Shown here: one piece after another, positions 31,429 to 40,914 of the stretch
Numbering within the stretch: the first letter of the stretch is position 1
Layout of the letters: every line of letters begins with the position of its first letter
Assembly (NCBI RefSeq): GCF_002210345.1
Contig: NZ_MWQI01000006.1
Span: forward strand, 1 to 64,000
From: Fibrobacter sp. UWB4
Lineage (GTDB): Bacteria > Fibrobacterota > Fibrobacteria > Fibrobacterales > Fibrobacteraceae
DNA length: 64,000 nt
Direction of reading: 5' to 3'
Made by a program: the position numbers and the translations under genes
The notes under the pieces: model-generated
Database searches by the model: none
Told to the model about the DNA's origin: nothing
What the model saw: only the letters and a program-made list of their open reading frames with translations

Positions 31429-32251
31429 TTCCGTTCTCCCTTGCCTTTCTTGTGAGTGGGAATAACTGTAAATTTAGTCTATAAACTTGATCGATGTTCT
31501 TGTCGCCTGCGGCAATGCTCACGATTTTGCGGCGGCATTCGTCGAGTTCCTTGACGATTTGTTCGTAAGAGTCCTTGGAGATGCCCATGGTGATGCCGCT
31601 GAAGTTTCGTTCGGTGCGGGCAAGATCCAGTGAATTGGCGGCGATTTTCGCCATTTCGCGGTGCATTTCGCGGATGGCGAGCTTGGTTGCCTCGGGGGAA
31701 CCTTTAATGGAGGTTTCCGTCTGGATGTACGTGTTTTCGCCGTTTTTTTTGAGAAATCCCGCTTTTGTCAGGAAATCGAGAGTTTGCTTAATTTCGGTGG
31801 CCGATACATCTGTGTAGCACATTTTGGCAAGCTCTCCCGGGGTGGCGCCTGGCATGAGCGGGGCGAGTTCCCGCAGGACAGGGTTTCTCCAGCTTTCGTA
31901 GAATTCAAATAAGTCACCCTCGATAATCCGGACCTTGTGAATTTTTGCAATGGAAAGCATTTCTTCGTAGGCGGCTTTCTTTTTTGTCTCGTCCGTTTCT
32001 TGGCCGAAGTTGACCATGGCCCTGAAGTAATCCATTTCAAAGCCGACTAACCCCATTGCCTGCCCGGTGCGTTCTATGCCGATGCGGCTCAGGTTGCTTT
32101 TCCCGTCGCAGACGACTTTCATGTACGAAGACGATGAAAAACCGGCGGCTTTGGAGAATTCGCGCCAAGAAAATACATGGCGAAGTTTGCGTTCTTCGTA
32201 GAAGTCGCGCATGTATTTCCGAAAGTCAGAGTACTCGATTATGGATTTCAT
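31421..32251 (-). CDS. TIGR02147 family protein (276 aa)
   Basis: A member of the second-largest paralogous family described from Fibrobacter. The opening MKSIIEYSDFRKYMRDFYEERK and the segment SWREFSKAAGFSSSSYMKVVCDGKSNLS look like a helix-turn-helix of the XRE type. The remainder has ELAPLMPGATPGELAK (a winged-helix-like segment) and the closing SGITMGIS...ELDECRRKIVSIA. A transcription-regulator role is inferred. ATG 32251 is chosen over a 5' extension because it matches the paralogue at 49133. TATATT lies 9 nt upstream with no Shine-Dalgarno, so the transcript may be leaderless. A surface lipoprotein gene overlaps its end. Confidence 0.85.
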   Translation of the reverse strand: MKSIIEYSDFRKYMRDFYEERKLRHVFSWREFSKAAGFSSSSYMKVVCDGKSNLSRIGIERTGQAMGLVGFEMDYFRAMVNFGQETDETKKKAAYEEMLSIAKIHKVRIIEGDLFEFYESWRNPVLRELAPLMPGATPGELAKMCYTDVSATEIKQTLDFLTKAGFLKKNGENTYIQTETSIKGSPEATKLAIREMHREMAKIAANSLDLARTERNFSGITMGISKDSYEQIVKELDECRRKIVSIAAGDKNIDQVYRLNLQLFPLTRKARENGND

Positions 32252-32454
32252 TTGAAGATAAATATAAATTGAAAAGGAATAAAAATTGTTTTTATGCAAC
32301 GTTTTATTGTAAAATTGTCTAAAAATGTGATTTTTGTACTATATGCTACGGTTTTTCTTACATATATGCAACAACTTGTAAAGTTTTAGATACAAAAAGA
32401 TTATTAAAGGGATATTTCCTTCTATTTTGCGGTAAAAAAATTATCTTCTTCTTT

Positions 32455-33588
32455 ATGAGTGTATATGGTTTTTATGCTGAGGTCAATATTGGGTGTGCAT
32501 TGATTTTGATGCTCCTCCTTTATAGCATTAGGAGTTTGCCGACTCCTCAGCTTAAATATTCCCTTTTCAAGAACTTGGTGCGATGGCACATTGTCTATTT
32601 TTTGAGCGATGCCTTATGGTCTCTTGTTAGCGATGGCATTTTACTGAAGAACATATATATGGTTTTGCTGGTAAATTACCTCAATTCCATTCTTTTGCCG
32701 ATCGTGGCCTATAGCTGTTTTGTGTTTTCTGAAATCACGACGCGGACTGAAATGACGCGTGAGCAAATAGAGTGGTTCCAGACGAAACTGCGAATCCCGA
32801 TTTTGATTGAAATGATTCTTCTGCCGATTTCTTATTGGCTGTATCCTGGTTTTTGGCTAGATGAAAATTTGGAGCCACGAGGCTTGTATTATTTTGTACT
32901 TCTTATAATCCCTGCGTCCTATTTTATCATGGCGACGGTTCGTGGCGTTTTGCGGGGATTTGCTTTAAAGGATCGGCAGAACTTGAGAACGTACCTGGTC
33001 GTTGCCTGCTATACTCCTGGTGTTGTCATTGCGGGTGTCGCCCAGCTCTTTTTCTCCATGACTACGCCTATTTTCTGTTTCTGGTGTACGTTTATTATTT
33101 TATTTGTGTACTTGCATTTGCAGAATCAGCTGATTTCGACGGATTCTCTGACGATGCTCAACAACCGCAACCGCCTGAACCACTTTTTGCACCAGCAACG
33201 TGAAGTGAAGAATACTTACGTATTCATGGTGGATGTGGATCATTTCAAGCAGATTAACGATACGTGTGGACATTCCGTTGGTGACAAGGCCCTTGTCCTG
33301 GTGGCGCAAGCTCTGAAGAAATCGTGCGAGCATTTAAATGGATCGGTGTTTCTTTGCCGCTATGGCGGTGATGAGTTTTTGCTATTGGCTCCGACAGAAA
33401 AGCCAAGCGCCGTGGTCGAACAGATTAGGGAATGCTTGCGCGATGAAGTTGTGAAATGGGGAGTCTCGTGCTCTTTCGCTATCGCCGTTAGCGTTGGCTA
33501 TGCCTTGTGGAATGGATCTCCTGATACCTTTAAAGACTGCTTGGTCGAAGCCGACAAGAAAATGTACGAAGACAAACGATTGGCTTAG
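32455..33588 (+). CDS. Membrane diguanylate cyclase (377 aa)
   Basis: The N-terminal ~220 residues contain six or seven hydrophobic segments, a membrane sensor of no recognised type. The C-terminal GGDEF domain starts near SLTMLNNRNRLNHF and has the metal-binding FMVDVDHFKQINDTCGHSVGD block and an intact active-site loop RYGGDEF at residues ~301-307. It should therefore make cyclic di-GMP. I see no RxxD inhibitory site in the five residues where it is expected. It stands alone; its leader has no clear Shine-Dalgarno, and ATG 32455 gives the best fit. Confidence 0.88.
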   Translation: MSVYGFYAEVNIGCALILMLLLYSIRSLPTPQLKYSLFKNLVRWHIVYFLSDALWSLVSDGILLKNIYMVLLVNYLNSILLPIVAYSCFVFSEITTRTEMTREQIEWFQTKLRIPILIEMILLPISYWLYPGFWLDENLEPRGLYYFVLLIIPASYFIMATVRGVLRGFALKDRQNLRTYLVVACYTPGVVIAGVAQLFFSMTTPIFCFWCTFIILFVYLHLQNQLISTDSLTMLNNRNRLNHFLHQQREVKNTYVFMVDVDHFKQINDTCGHSVGDKALVLVAQALKKSCEHLNGSVFLCRYGGDEFLLLAPTEKPSAVVEQIRECLRDEVVKWGVSCSFAIAVSVGYALWNGSPDTFKDCLVEADKKMYEDKRLA

Positions 33589-33604
33589 CGGCTCGCTCGC
33601 CTCA

Positions 33605-33630
33605 GTAACTAGTCACTTCAAACTAGTTAC
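33605..33630. terminator. Hairpin between convergent genes
   Basis: GTAACTAGT-N8-ACTAGTTAC, perfect 9-bp arms, between the cyclase and the MFS gene. It belongs to the TAACTAGT-type repeats also seen near 20389 and 37655-37735. Confidence 0.6.
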
Positions 33631-33635
33631 TTGTT

Positions 33636-34826
33636 TTACCCTTCTAATTTATTCTTCAGGTAATGCTTTGATGTGTATGCAAAGTACATGATGTCGGCGA
33701 TGACTAGTGCTATGCCGCAGACGAAGAATACCTGCTGGTGCATGCCGAAGTGATTTGCCATGGCGCCTCCCACAAGAATTCCTGTACCGATGCCGATGTC
33801 CCAGCCGCTGAGGTATGTGCTGTTTGCAGTCCCGCGCTGATCGTGGCGGGCGAGGTTCACGCACATGGTCTGGTAGCCAGGGAAGATAAGCCCGAGGCTT
33901 GTGCCGATGAGAAATGCGGATGTGAAGAACGCTATAGGACCGTGGCTAAAGGCAAGAAGAAAATAGGCGACAACATTCAAGGTCATGCCGGTGCCGACAA
34001 GGTGTATCAGGTAGCCTCGGTCAATCAGGCGGCCCGTCATGATGCGGTTCATGATAAGCCCTGTGGCAATAAGTGCGTAAAACCAGCCTGAACCGCCGAT
34101 GCCGAGCTCTTTTGCGTAAATGGCGATGTAGTTCGTGACCGGGCCGTACGCGAATCCGACAAAGATGAAGTTTGCAAATTGCGGAACGGCGCGCGTGAGA
34201 AAGAAGCGGTCGAGCGAAAGTGGGGCGCAGATTTTCTTTTCGCGGGGCTTTACCTTGAGCGTCTGCACGAGCACAAGCCCGATAATGCAGAGGGCTATGG
34301 AAATCGCAAAAACGATTGTGTCGCCGAACGCTTCGTAAAGAAACATCCCGGTCATAGGGCCGGTGGCAAAGGCCAAGTTGACGCTGATCCCGAAATAACC
34401 GATGCCTTCGCCTCGGCGACTTGCGGGCAGTGCATCAATAGCCACCGTATTGCTTGCGGTACTGGAAATCCCGAAGAACAGCCCGTGGGCAAAGCGCACG
34501 ACGGCAAGGATCGGCAACAGTCCGACAATCTTGTAGCCTACAAAACAGAGCGAAAATGCGAAAAATGTCCAAAAGTATAGCGGCTTTCGGCTGAATGTAT
34601 CGACGAGGAATCCTGCGAACGGGCGGCAGGCAAGTGCGCCGATCGTGTAAAGCGAAATGATGAATCCGGCGGTCGCGTTGTCCGTCTGGAACTTGTCGAG
34701 AATGAACAACGGCAGAATCGGCAGCAGCTGGTAAAAACTAAAGAACAGCAGAAAATTGGCCGCAGCGACCGTGATGAACGTACGGCTCCAAAGTGTATTG
34801 TTTGTTGTATCGTTTCTTAATTCCAT
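33636..34826 (-). CDS. Major facilitator superfamily transporter (396 aa)
   Basis: Twelve hydrophobic helices, with the MFS motif A-like loop GFLVDTFSRKPLY between helices 2 and 3 (~76-88) and its degenerate repeat GRLIDRGYL in the second half. Length is typical of drug or sugar exporters of the MFS-1 group. The substrate cannot be told. It is divergent from the TIGR02171 gene with only 32 bp between the starts, so the two promoters must overlap. Confidence 0.85.
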   Translation of the reverse strand: MELRNDTTNNTLWSRTFITVAAANFLLFFSFYQLLPILPLFILDKFQTDNATAGFIISLYTIGALACRPFAGFLVDTFSRKPLYFWTFFAFSLCFVGYKIVGLLPILAVVRFAHGLFFGISSTASNTVAIDALPASRRGEGIGYFGISVNLAFATGPMTGMFLYEAFGDTIVFAISIALCIIGLVLVQTLKVKPREKKICAPLSLDRFFLTRAVPQFANFIFVGFAYGPVTNYIAIYAKELGIGGSGWFYALIATGLIMNRIMTGRLIDRGYLIHLVGTGMTLNVVAYFLLAFSHGPIAFFTSAFLIGTSLGLIFPGYQTMCVNLARHDQRGTANSTYLSGWDIGIGTGILVGGAMANHFGMHQQVFFVCGIALVIADIMYFAYTSKHYLKNKLEG

Positions 34827-34858
34827 GGGAGTAGTAAAAAAATAGTATATTTAACTCT

Positions 34859-37648
34859 ATGAAATATATGGAGTTAACAGCTTTTCTGCTCTTTTTTTGT
34901 ATGATGGGCGTTGTATCTTGTACGGAGCCGAATCATTATTCGGATGTTTGTTCGGTGCCGAATGATTATTCAGATATTTTTAGAATGACGCCTGCGGATG
35001 TTGAAAGTGGAATCATCGAGGGGATGCTCCACGTAAAATCGACTGGGAAGAAGACACTGGTCGGTACAAATGATGTTTCCGCTAAAGCCCTAGAACGCCC
35101 GCAGATGAAGGTTGAATTTACCTATGATTTCGATTTGGGGCGCCATGAAGTCATTTGTAATGATTTTAATGAAATGATGAAGAATGTTTCGGGCTTGAAA
35201 GTCGATTGCCCTGAAGATTCGGTTCCTGCTGCTAATGTGACATTTTATGATGCCGTTCTATATGCAAATGCGATGAGCAAAAAGCATGGGGCTGACACGG
35301 CTTATGAGTATTCCTCGAAAGAACTCGATGCTGAAAAGCACTGTGTGAAAATGAAAAATTTTAAGTTCAATCCTAAAGTGGATGGCTTTAGGTTGCCAAC
35401 GGAGGCTGAATGGGTCTTTGTGGCATCTGCAGCATGGTCGCCAAAAAATAGCTGGAATGCCTATAATTCTGATAATAAAGTCCATAAAGTCTGTTCGTTG
35501 ATTGACAATGCGACTTTCTGTGATATGGCAGGAAACATGCTGGAACTTGTAAATGACTGGTATGGATCATTTAAAGATACTACAGTTGCCAATTTTGTAG
35601 GTTCGATGGACGGGGATGCTCTTGGTTCCTGCGTGGTAAAAGGCGGCAGCTATTATAGCGCTCCGACATCGGTGAATTTGTACAATAGGGGAGATACTTA
35701 TCCAATTTTATCTTCAACTAGAGGGGATTATATAGGATTTCGTCTTGCTTATGGTTCTATTCCAGAAGCGACTTGGTTCCTGTATAACGGAAATACGGTC
35801 ACTGTTCCTGTAGTCCCTCAGATAGAATCTTCTGAAATAAAAAAGCTCACAAATTCATATCAGGCGAAACTCGTCTTTCGGAATGATGAAACGGGTGGAC
35901 TCGTTTATGTGAATTTTGCAAAAAATATGGGCATGTATCTGATCGAAGACACTGTAAATGTGTACCATCCTGAAATTTCTCCAGATGGAAAGCGTGTTGC
36001 GTTTTGCACGTCAATAGAAGGCTCTGAAAGGGAATCTGTTGTTTATGTTCGTGATTTGAATGAGTCTGGAAGCAATTTGGTTATGTTGCCCGATGAACAT
36101 GCGGCTATTCCGAGATGGCGTGTTAATCCTAATGGCGATACCGTCATTGTCTATGTGTCTTCTGCGGGGAATAATAAGGGTGAACAGTTTATGCAGAAGA
36201 GCACATGGCAAGTCAAGTTTGCAAATGGAAAATTTGGTGTACCAGAGAAACTTTTTGATGGCGCGTATCATGGAGGTGTTTCAAAGGACAACCTCTTTGC
36301 TGTTTCTTCATCGCCGCTGTTGCGGGCCAGACTCTCAGACGGGAAAAAACGTGATGATGTGATTTGGTATAATGGCGAACAGGCCTGTAATGCATCGCTT
36401 GCAAAAGATGGTACAAACCGTACGTTGTTCCTTGACTTTGGAGGCTCGGCCGGTCGAGAATTTGTTGGAAGTGGTTATGGCGTTCATGAAAGATTACTTG
36501 TTGTCGATAGTACAGGACAAATTATTCAAACTGTAGTGGCGCCTGCTGGATATACGTTCGACCATACGGAATGGGTTGGAGGACTGTTGAAGGATTCGGC
36601 AAGTAATTTAGTTGTAGCGACGCTCACCGATGCTAATGGCTCACACCATAAGGTGGCCCTAGTCAATTTGGACAATGGTGATGTCGTGCCGCTTGCTGAA
36701 GGCGAGGAATTGTGGCACCCTAGTTTGTGGATCTGGCAGAATAGCCCGAATGTTCCCAAGCCTGTTGTCGATTTTGACAGTGCCGGTCTTTATTTTGACA
36801 GCGATAATGAAGAAGTGATTGGAGCCTCTACTGGATTTATATCTGAGGAAATGGGGATCAAGATGCAGTCGTTTTGGAAAAATCATGACAAGGCGAGTGT
36901 TTTTACTTTTGGAAGTTCCATGATGCTGAATGCGGTTATCGAGGATTCGATAAAGTCCTATAAAACCGTGAATATGGGTATATCTTTGACGGATATTCAT
37001 TTGCATGATTATTTGATTAGGCACTATGTCCTGCCGTATGCGCCTCACGTCAAGTATCTCGTCGTAGAATTGTCTCCTGGATTTTTTTATAGGCATATTT
37101 CGTTTTTATCTGGTCCTGTCCTTTCGACTTCACCGGGTATTGTATATGATAGTAAGCATCTGTTGCCTGAAACGAAAAATGAAATTGCAGAGTTGAGTCA
37201 GTATCAGCAATTCCCGAAGGTCTTGCTAGGACAGCAGTATATTGAGGGAACTTTCCTCCTGCCATCTCTGAATTGGGGATTTCCGAATGTATTGGCGGAT
37301 ACCACGGGAATGGTATTTGACGATCCGTCTTTGCAGAACAACTTAAATATTCTAAAGGCGTTAAAGAAAACCGCCGATTCTTGCGGTGTAAAACTTATTG
37401 CTGCCATTCCGCCACGCAATCCAAAGTTTAAGGATACGAAAGCTTTTGACCCGTATGGCCCGAGTTGGGACGTGGCGCACCAGATTATCGATGCGGTTAA
37501 GGATATGGGCATCGTTATTTTTGATGAATACAAAGATGGCCACCACGACTATACCGACGCGATGGCCTTTAATTCTAGCCATGTGAGCTATCTTGGAGCG
37601 GCTCAGTTTTCGGCGCGTTTAGATGCCTTGCTGAAATCGCTGGAATAA
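34859..37648 (+). CDS. TIGR02171 family giant lipoprotein (929 aa)
   Basis: A family of about 900-aa proteins defined from F. succinogenes, function unknown. A lipoprotein signal ends VVSC (Cys21). Residues ~75-295 resemble the formylglycine-generating-enzyme (SUMF1) fold: GRHEVICNDFNEM, FYDAVLYANAMSKKHG, FRLPTEAEWVFVA, VVKGGSYY, GFRLAYG. Residues ~320-600 are TolB-like propeller strands (HPEISPDGKRVAF, WRVNPNGDTV). The C-terminal part has an SGNH-hydrolase look: FTFGSSMML near 680 and FNSSHVSYLGAAQFSARL near 904. TATATT lies 7 nt before the ATG with no Shine-Dalgarno. Confidence 0.82.
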   Translation: MKYMELTAFLLFFCMMGVVSCTEPNHYSDVCSVPNDYSDIFRMTPADVESGIIEGMLHVKSTGKKTLVGTNDVSAKALERPQMKVEFTYDFDLGRHEVICNDFNEMMKNVSGLKVDCPEDSVPAANVTFYDAVLYANAMSKKHGADTAYEYSSKELDAEKHCVKMKNFKFNPKVDGFRLPTEAEWVFVASAAWSPKNSWNAYNSDNKVHKVCSLIDNATFCDMAGNMLELVNDWYGSFKDTTVANFVGSMDGDALGSCVVKGGSYYSAPTSVNLYNRGDTYPILSSTRGDYIGFRLAYGSIPEATWFLYNGNTVTVPVVPQIESSEIKKLTNSYQAKLVFRNDETGGLVYVNFAKNMGMYLIEDTVNVYHPEISPDGKRVAFCTSIEGSERESVVYVRDLNESGSNLVMLPDEHAAIPRWRVNPNGDTVIVYVSSAGNNKGEQFMQKSTWQVKFANGKFGVPEKLFDGAYHGGVSKDNLFAVSSSPLLRARLSDGKKRDDVIWYNGEQACNASLAKDGTNRTLFLDFGGSAGREFVGSGYGVHERLLVVDSTGQIIQTVVAPAGYTFDHTEWVGGLLKDSASNLVVATLTDANGSHHKVALVNLDNGDVVPLAEGEELWHPSLWIWQNSPNVPKPVVDFDSAGLYFDSDNEEVIGASTGFISEEMGIKMQSFWKNHDKASVFTFGSSMMLNAVIEDSIKSYKTVNMGISLTDIHLHDYLIRHYVLPYAPHVKYLVVELSPGFFYRHISFLSGPVLSTSPGIVYDSKHLLPETKNEIAELSQYQQFPKVLLGQQYIEGTFLLPSLNWGFPNVLADTTGMVFDDPSLQNNLNILKALKKTADSCGVKLIAAIPPRNPKFKDTKAFDPYGPSWDVAHQIIDAVKDMGIVIFDEYKDGHHDYTDAMAFNSSHVSYLGAAQFSARLDALLKSLE

Positions 37649-37736
37649 GTCGCTAGTTGTTAGTCATTAGTCGATAGTCTAAAGTATGGCGACGAAGTCG
37701 CGAATATGAAACCAATAACTAATGACTATTGACCAG

Positions 37737-38897
37737 TTACTTCTTTTCAAGAGCGACGAGCGTTTCGAGGTGCGGGGTGCCCGGGAACAAGTCCATCGGC
37801 AACACTTCCTTGACTCGGTAGCCGTAACGTTCCCATTCGGCGAGGGCGCCTGGGATTTCGTCGGTGCCGCAGAAAATGTGGAGCACACGCACAGGCTTGC
37901 GCATCGCAAGAGCGCGGATGACGCCCGGTTCTGTTCCCTTGCGCGGCGGGTCCAACAAAATGCGTTCCGGTTCGCCAGGGATCGGCCGCGGAAGTCTCAT
38001 TTGCACAAACGTCTCGTCAATCTTGCCGGCGATGAACTTGTAGTTTTTCTTCAAGAATCTAGCGGATGCCTTCGCGCAATCGATGGACGGACCTTCCCAT
38101 TCCACGCCGAGCACGGACTTGGCGGCTTCACCGAGTGCAAAACTGAAGAGACCGTAACCGCAGTAAAGGTCCAAGAAGTGGTCGCCCTTTTCAAGACCGA
38201 GCAAGCGGCTTGCGGACTTGATGAGATTGTGGATCTGGCTTTCGTTGATCTGGCTGAATCCCGTTACCGGATATTTGAGCCTGAAATGGCCGAGGTCGAG
38301 CGAAAGTTCGCGCGGGCCGTAAAGTTGCTTGAAGTTGAGCGTGTCTGTCGGTCGCTTGGCTTCGAGATAGTAGTTGGAACCAGTCGGGTCTACGTAGGCA
38401 TGTGCTGCGGTTACGTGGTACGGGCTCTGCTGCAAGACTTCGGAAATCTGCTTGAGCTTGCGCACGATGCTTGCATCGAGCTTTTTCACGTTGAAAATCA
38501 CGACGCGGTACTTGTACGTGCCACGGATGATGAGCCAGTTGAGCGCATAAGCGAGCGGCTTGTATGCCGGCGTGATGAGCTTGTCGAACAGCAAGCGGTA
38601 AATGGCGTTGTGTTCTTCGGGTTCCAAAATGCTATCGTATTCGTTAAAGCGGAGGTCGCCCGGCTTCATTTCGACTTGGCGCTTGGACGTCGTGCGATAA
38701 TTGCGCGGCATGGGGCTTGCCACAATCGGCTGCGGACCGCGTGCAAGGCGGTTGACTTCCCAAAATTCGCGGATGGCTTCGTTCTTGACCTTGAGTTCGT
38801 CTTTGTAATCGAGCGGAGCGAGGGTCTCGCCGTAAGCGGAATCCGATTCCTTCGTATAATTCGGGAGGTTATGGGCTATTGCTTGTTCAAAAAACAT
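37737..38897 (-). CDS. TrmA/RlmD-family RNA uracil-5-methyltransferase (386 aa)
   Basis: A SAM-dependent RNA m5U methyltransferase. The family blocks present are GFSQINESQIHNLI (~205), LDLYCGYGLFSFAL (motif I, ~235) and ILLDPPRKGTEPGV (motif IV). The Cys block reads HIFCGTDEIPGALAEW, where the family usually has SCNP. There is no TRAM domain and no N-terminal Fe-S Cys set, so it is not a standard RlmD. tRNA m5U54 or an rRNA uridine could be the target. I start at ATG 38897 because AGAGGA precedes it; an in-frame TTG at 38921 is poorer. A run of TGACTAATAACTA-type repeats lies just beyond its stop at 37655-37735. Confidence 0.8.
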   Translation of the reverse strand: MFFEQAIAHNLPNYTKESDSAYGETLAPLDYKDELKVKNEAIREFWEVNRLARGPQPIVASPMPRNYRTTSKRQVEMKPGDLRFNEYDSILEPEEHNAIYRLLFDKLITPAYKPLAYALNWLIIRGTYKYRVVIFNVKKLDASIVRKLKQISEVLQQSPYHVTAAHAYVDPTGSNYYLEAKRPTDTLNFKQLYGPRELSLDLGHFRLKYPVTGFSQINESQIHNLIKSASRLLGLEKGDHFLDLYCGYGLFSFALGEAAKSVLGVEWEGPSIDCAKASARFLKKNYKFIAGKIDETFVQMRLPRPIPGEPERILLDPPRKGTEPGVIRALAMRKPVRVLHIFCGTDEIPGALAEWERYGYRVKEVLPMDLFPGTPHLETLVALEKK

Positions 38898-39191
38898 GAA
38901 ATCCTCTTTTTCTACCCTCAAATTTAAAAAGTTCCCGGAAAGTTTAAAGTCTATTTTTATGCTAAATGGCTGTATGCTGTGGTTTGTTGTTTTTGGTCTG
39001 ATCTCGTCATTCTCGACCGAAGGGAGGGAAACTATTATTTCCCGTATCTACGTTTGTAATAGGATACAGTAATGTCTTGTAGTTGGTGATTGTATGAATC
39101 AACGGCTAATGACGAAAAATCTCGAAATGCTTTTCTGGCACTTCGAGATTTTGTACATTTGTTGACAAAAGTTTTGAGTTGGGGTGATTTT

Positions 39192-40064
39192 ATGAATTAT
39201 ACTCGTTTGCTTGTTTTATCCGCAATCTTCTCGACAATGGTTTTTATCGCTTGTGATGACGGTAATTCTGCTTCGCAGGTGGATGATTTTTCACCGTCGC
39301 AAGAAACGGTGGAGGCCGGTCGGACTTGTGTTCTTCTGCCTGCTTGCGATGCAATGGTCTTGCAAAATATTAATACCTGGCACTTTGTGCGCAAGGATGC
39401 GTTTGGCAAAGATGTTGAATACACTTACAAGGCCGATGGCCGGGATCTGATTCTGACCATCAAAAATGGGGATGGTTCTGTTAACTCCAAGACTTATTTC
39501 ATGTACAATATGGAATCTGATGCCGGTGTGGAAATGGCATACAGTGCGGCAAAGGCTACCTGTAAGGACGGCGGTGGTAATGACAGAACGACGAAGGTGT
39601 GCTCATCTGTTTCTTCATCGATCCCATATGTATCTTTGACGGATGATCGCGACGGAAAAACATATAAAATCGTAGAAATAGGAAGCCAATGGTGGATGGC
39701 TGAAAATCTCACTTATGGAAGAGATGACGGTTTCTATGGCTGGTCTTCTGCTCTAAATTCTTGCCCTTCCGGCTGGCATCTTCCTTCGGTAAGAGAGTTT
39801 GAAACGTTGGTTGATGCTGTGGGCGGGGGTTCGAATGTTGATTCTGTGCTTGAATTGGCTAAAAACCTGAATGATAGTACGTCTTTGGCATTTTTTTGGA
39901 GCTCGGATTCCTGTGAGGTTACGGCTTATGACCGTAGGTATCCCATTCCGTCAGAAGAGTTTGCTTATTCTATGGAATTGAATTACTATAGCAAAAGTGT
40001 GTACATTGGTAGATGGTTGAAGTATCAGAGTGCTTTTGTCCGTTGCGTCAAGGATGATGAATAA
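39192..40064 (+). CDS. Fib_succ_major domain (TIGR02145) lipoprotein (290 aa)
   Basis: I start at ATG 39192 behind GGGGTG, which gives a lipoprotein signal ending FIAC (Cys21). The C-terminal half is the major paralogous domain of Fibrobacter: DDRDGKTYKIVEIGSQWWMAENLTYG, then SALNSCPSGWHLPSVREFETLVDAVGG, the FWSSD block and closing VRCVKDD. The family is secreted or surface-exposed and distantly related to FISUMP proteins; no activity is established. The N-terminal ~100 residues are specific to this protein. Nothing indicates an operon. The 290 bp upstream, after the RNA methyltransferase start, hold no gene I can support. Confidence 0.85.
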   Translation: MNYTRLLVLSAIFSTMVFIACDDGNSASQVDDFSPSQETVEAGRTCVLLPACDAMVLQNINTWHFVRKDAFGKDVEYTYKADGRDLILTIKNGDGSVNSKTYFMYNMESDAGVEMAYSAAKATCKDGGGNDRTTKVCSSVSSSIPYVSLTDDRDGKTYKIVEIGSQWWMAENLTYGRDDGFYGWSSALNSCPSGWHLPSVREFETLVDAVGGGSNVDSVLELAKNLNDSTSLAFFWSSDSCEVTAYDRRYPIPSEEFAYSMELNYYSKSVYIGRWLKYQSAFVRCVKDDE

Positions 40065-40107
40065 TTGAAATTTGAAAAAGTGACTTGCTAAGGATACTGT
40101 TGAATTG

Positions 40108-40142
40108 AAAAAAACTCTGGCTTTGAAGCTGGAGTTTTTTTT
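40108..40142 (+). terminator. Terminator of the Fib_succ_major gene
   Basis: AACTCTGGCT-TTGA-AGCTGGAGTT, 10 bp with two wobbles, and T8. Confidence 0.7.
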
Positions 40143-40316
40143 CTGTGAAAAATTTTACAAAAAAAATAGCGGGCCAAATAGCACGAAAAAGCGTGTATAT
40201 AAAGTGGTGGAGGAATGTGTTCTCTGCTGCGTTACGACGCGGTCCGTAAAAAGGGAACTTTCTAATGATTAAAGTTTGTACTTGTGATAAAGCTAAAGTT
40301 GCTTATTTAAAATTTA

Positions 40317-40335
40317 ATAATTATATTATAATTAT
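40317..40335. promoter_or_regulatory. AT-rich palindrome upstream of brnT
   Basis: ATAATTATATTATAATTAT, symmetric except for the centre, 15 bp before the brnT start. It could be both the -10 region and the site where the BrnT-BrnA complex represses its own operon. Confidence 0.45.
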
Positions 40336-40349
40336 AGCGCGGGCATTGT

Positions 40350-40664
40350 ATGCAAATAGAATTCGCGTGGGATGAAAAGAAAAATGCGATTAATCAAAAG
40401 AAGCATGATGTTTCGTTTGAGGAGGCTAAAACTTGTTTTGAAGATGAATATGCGAGGGTGTTCTTTGATGTGGAGCATTCAGCTCAGGAAGATAGGTCTA
40501 TTCTTATTGGGTTGTCGTCTTGTTTAAGAACACTAGTTGTTGTCTTTACTGAATGGAATGGCTTGAATCCCGATGTGTTGGTGAATCGTATAATCAGTGC
40601 CCGGAAAGCAACGAAAAAGGAATTTCAATATTATTGGAACGCGAGAAAAGGAGATTGCTTATGA
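40350..40664 (+). CDS. brnT: BrnT family toxin (104 aa)
   Basis: A type II toxin of the BrnT (DUF497) family, RelE-like ribonucleases that stop translation. The sequence follows the family closely: FAWDEKKNAINQKKHDVSFEEAKTCF, then DVEHSAQEDRSILIGLSS, LVVVFTE and RIISARKATKKEFQYY. About ten residues (NGLNPDVLVN) are inserted between VFTEW and RIISARKA compared with the usual form; whether this alters the fold is unclear. Its stop overlaps the antitoxin start (ATGA). Toxin-first order is standard for brnTA. The Shine-Dalgarno is weak. Confidence 0.9.
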   Translation: MQIEFAWDEKKNAINQKKHDVSFEEAKTCFEDEYARVFFDVEHSAQEDRSILIGLSSCLRTLVVVFTEWNGLNPDVLVNRIISARKATKKEFQYYWNARKGDCL

Positions 40665-40876
40665 AGAAAGAATATGATTTTTCAAAAATGAAGGCGGTGA
40701 AGAACCCGTATGCCAAAGTTCTTAAGAAACAAATTACAATAAGGCTGAACGTTGAAACGATCGACTATTTCAAGAATATGGCCGAGGAACTTGGTATTCC
40801 GTATCAGGTACTGATGGATTCGTACCTGACGGATTGTGCGAACGCCAAACGCAAGTTGAAAATCTCGTGGAGGTAA
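40661..40876 (+). CDS. brnA: BrnA-type antitoxin (71 aa)
   Basis: A small basic protein with a ribbon-helix-helix segment (KKQITIRLNVETIDYFKNMAEELGIPYQVLMDSYLTDCA). It is placed directly after brnT with a 4-nt overlap and has a GGAG before ATG 40661. It should neutralise BrnT and bind the operon promoter. BrnA proteins are usually about 80-100 aa with a longer N-terminal part; this one is short and looks like the CopG-like variant, so the family name rests partly on context. Confidence 0.8.
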   Translation: MKKEYDFSKMKAVKNPYAKVLKKQITIRLNVETIDYFKNMAEELGIPYQVLMDSYLTDCANAKRKLKISWR

Positions 40877-40914
40877 AAGGCCGCGTGTATGGCGCTCCCG
40901 GCATCCCGTTGAAT

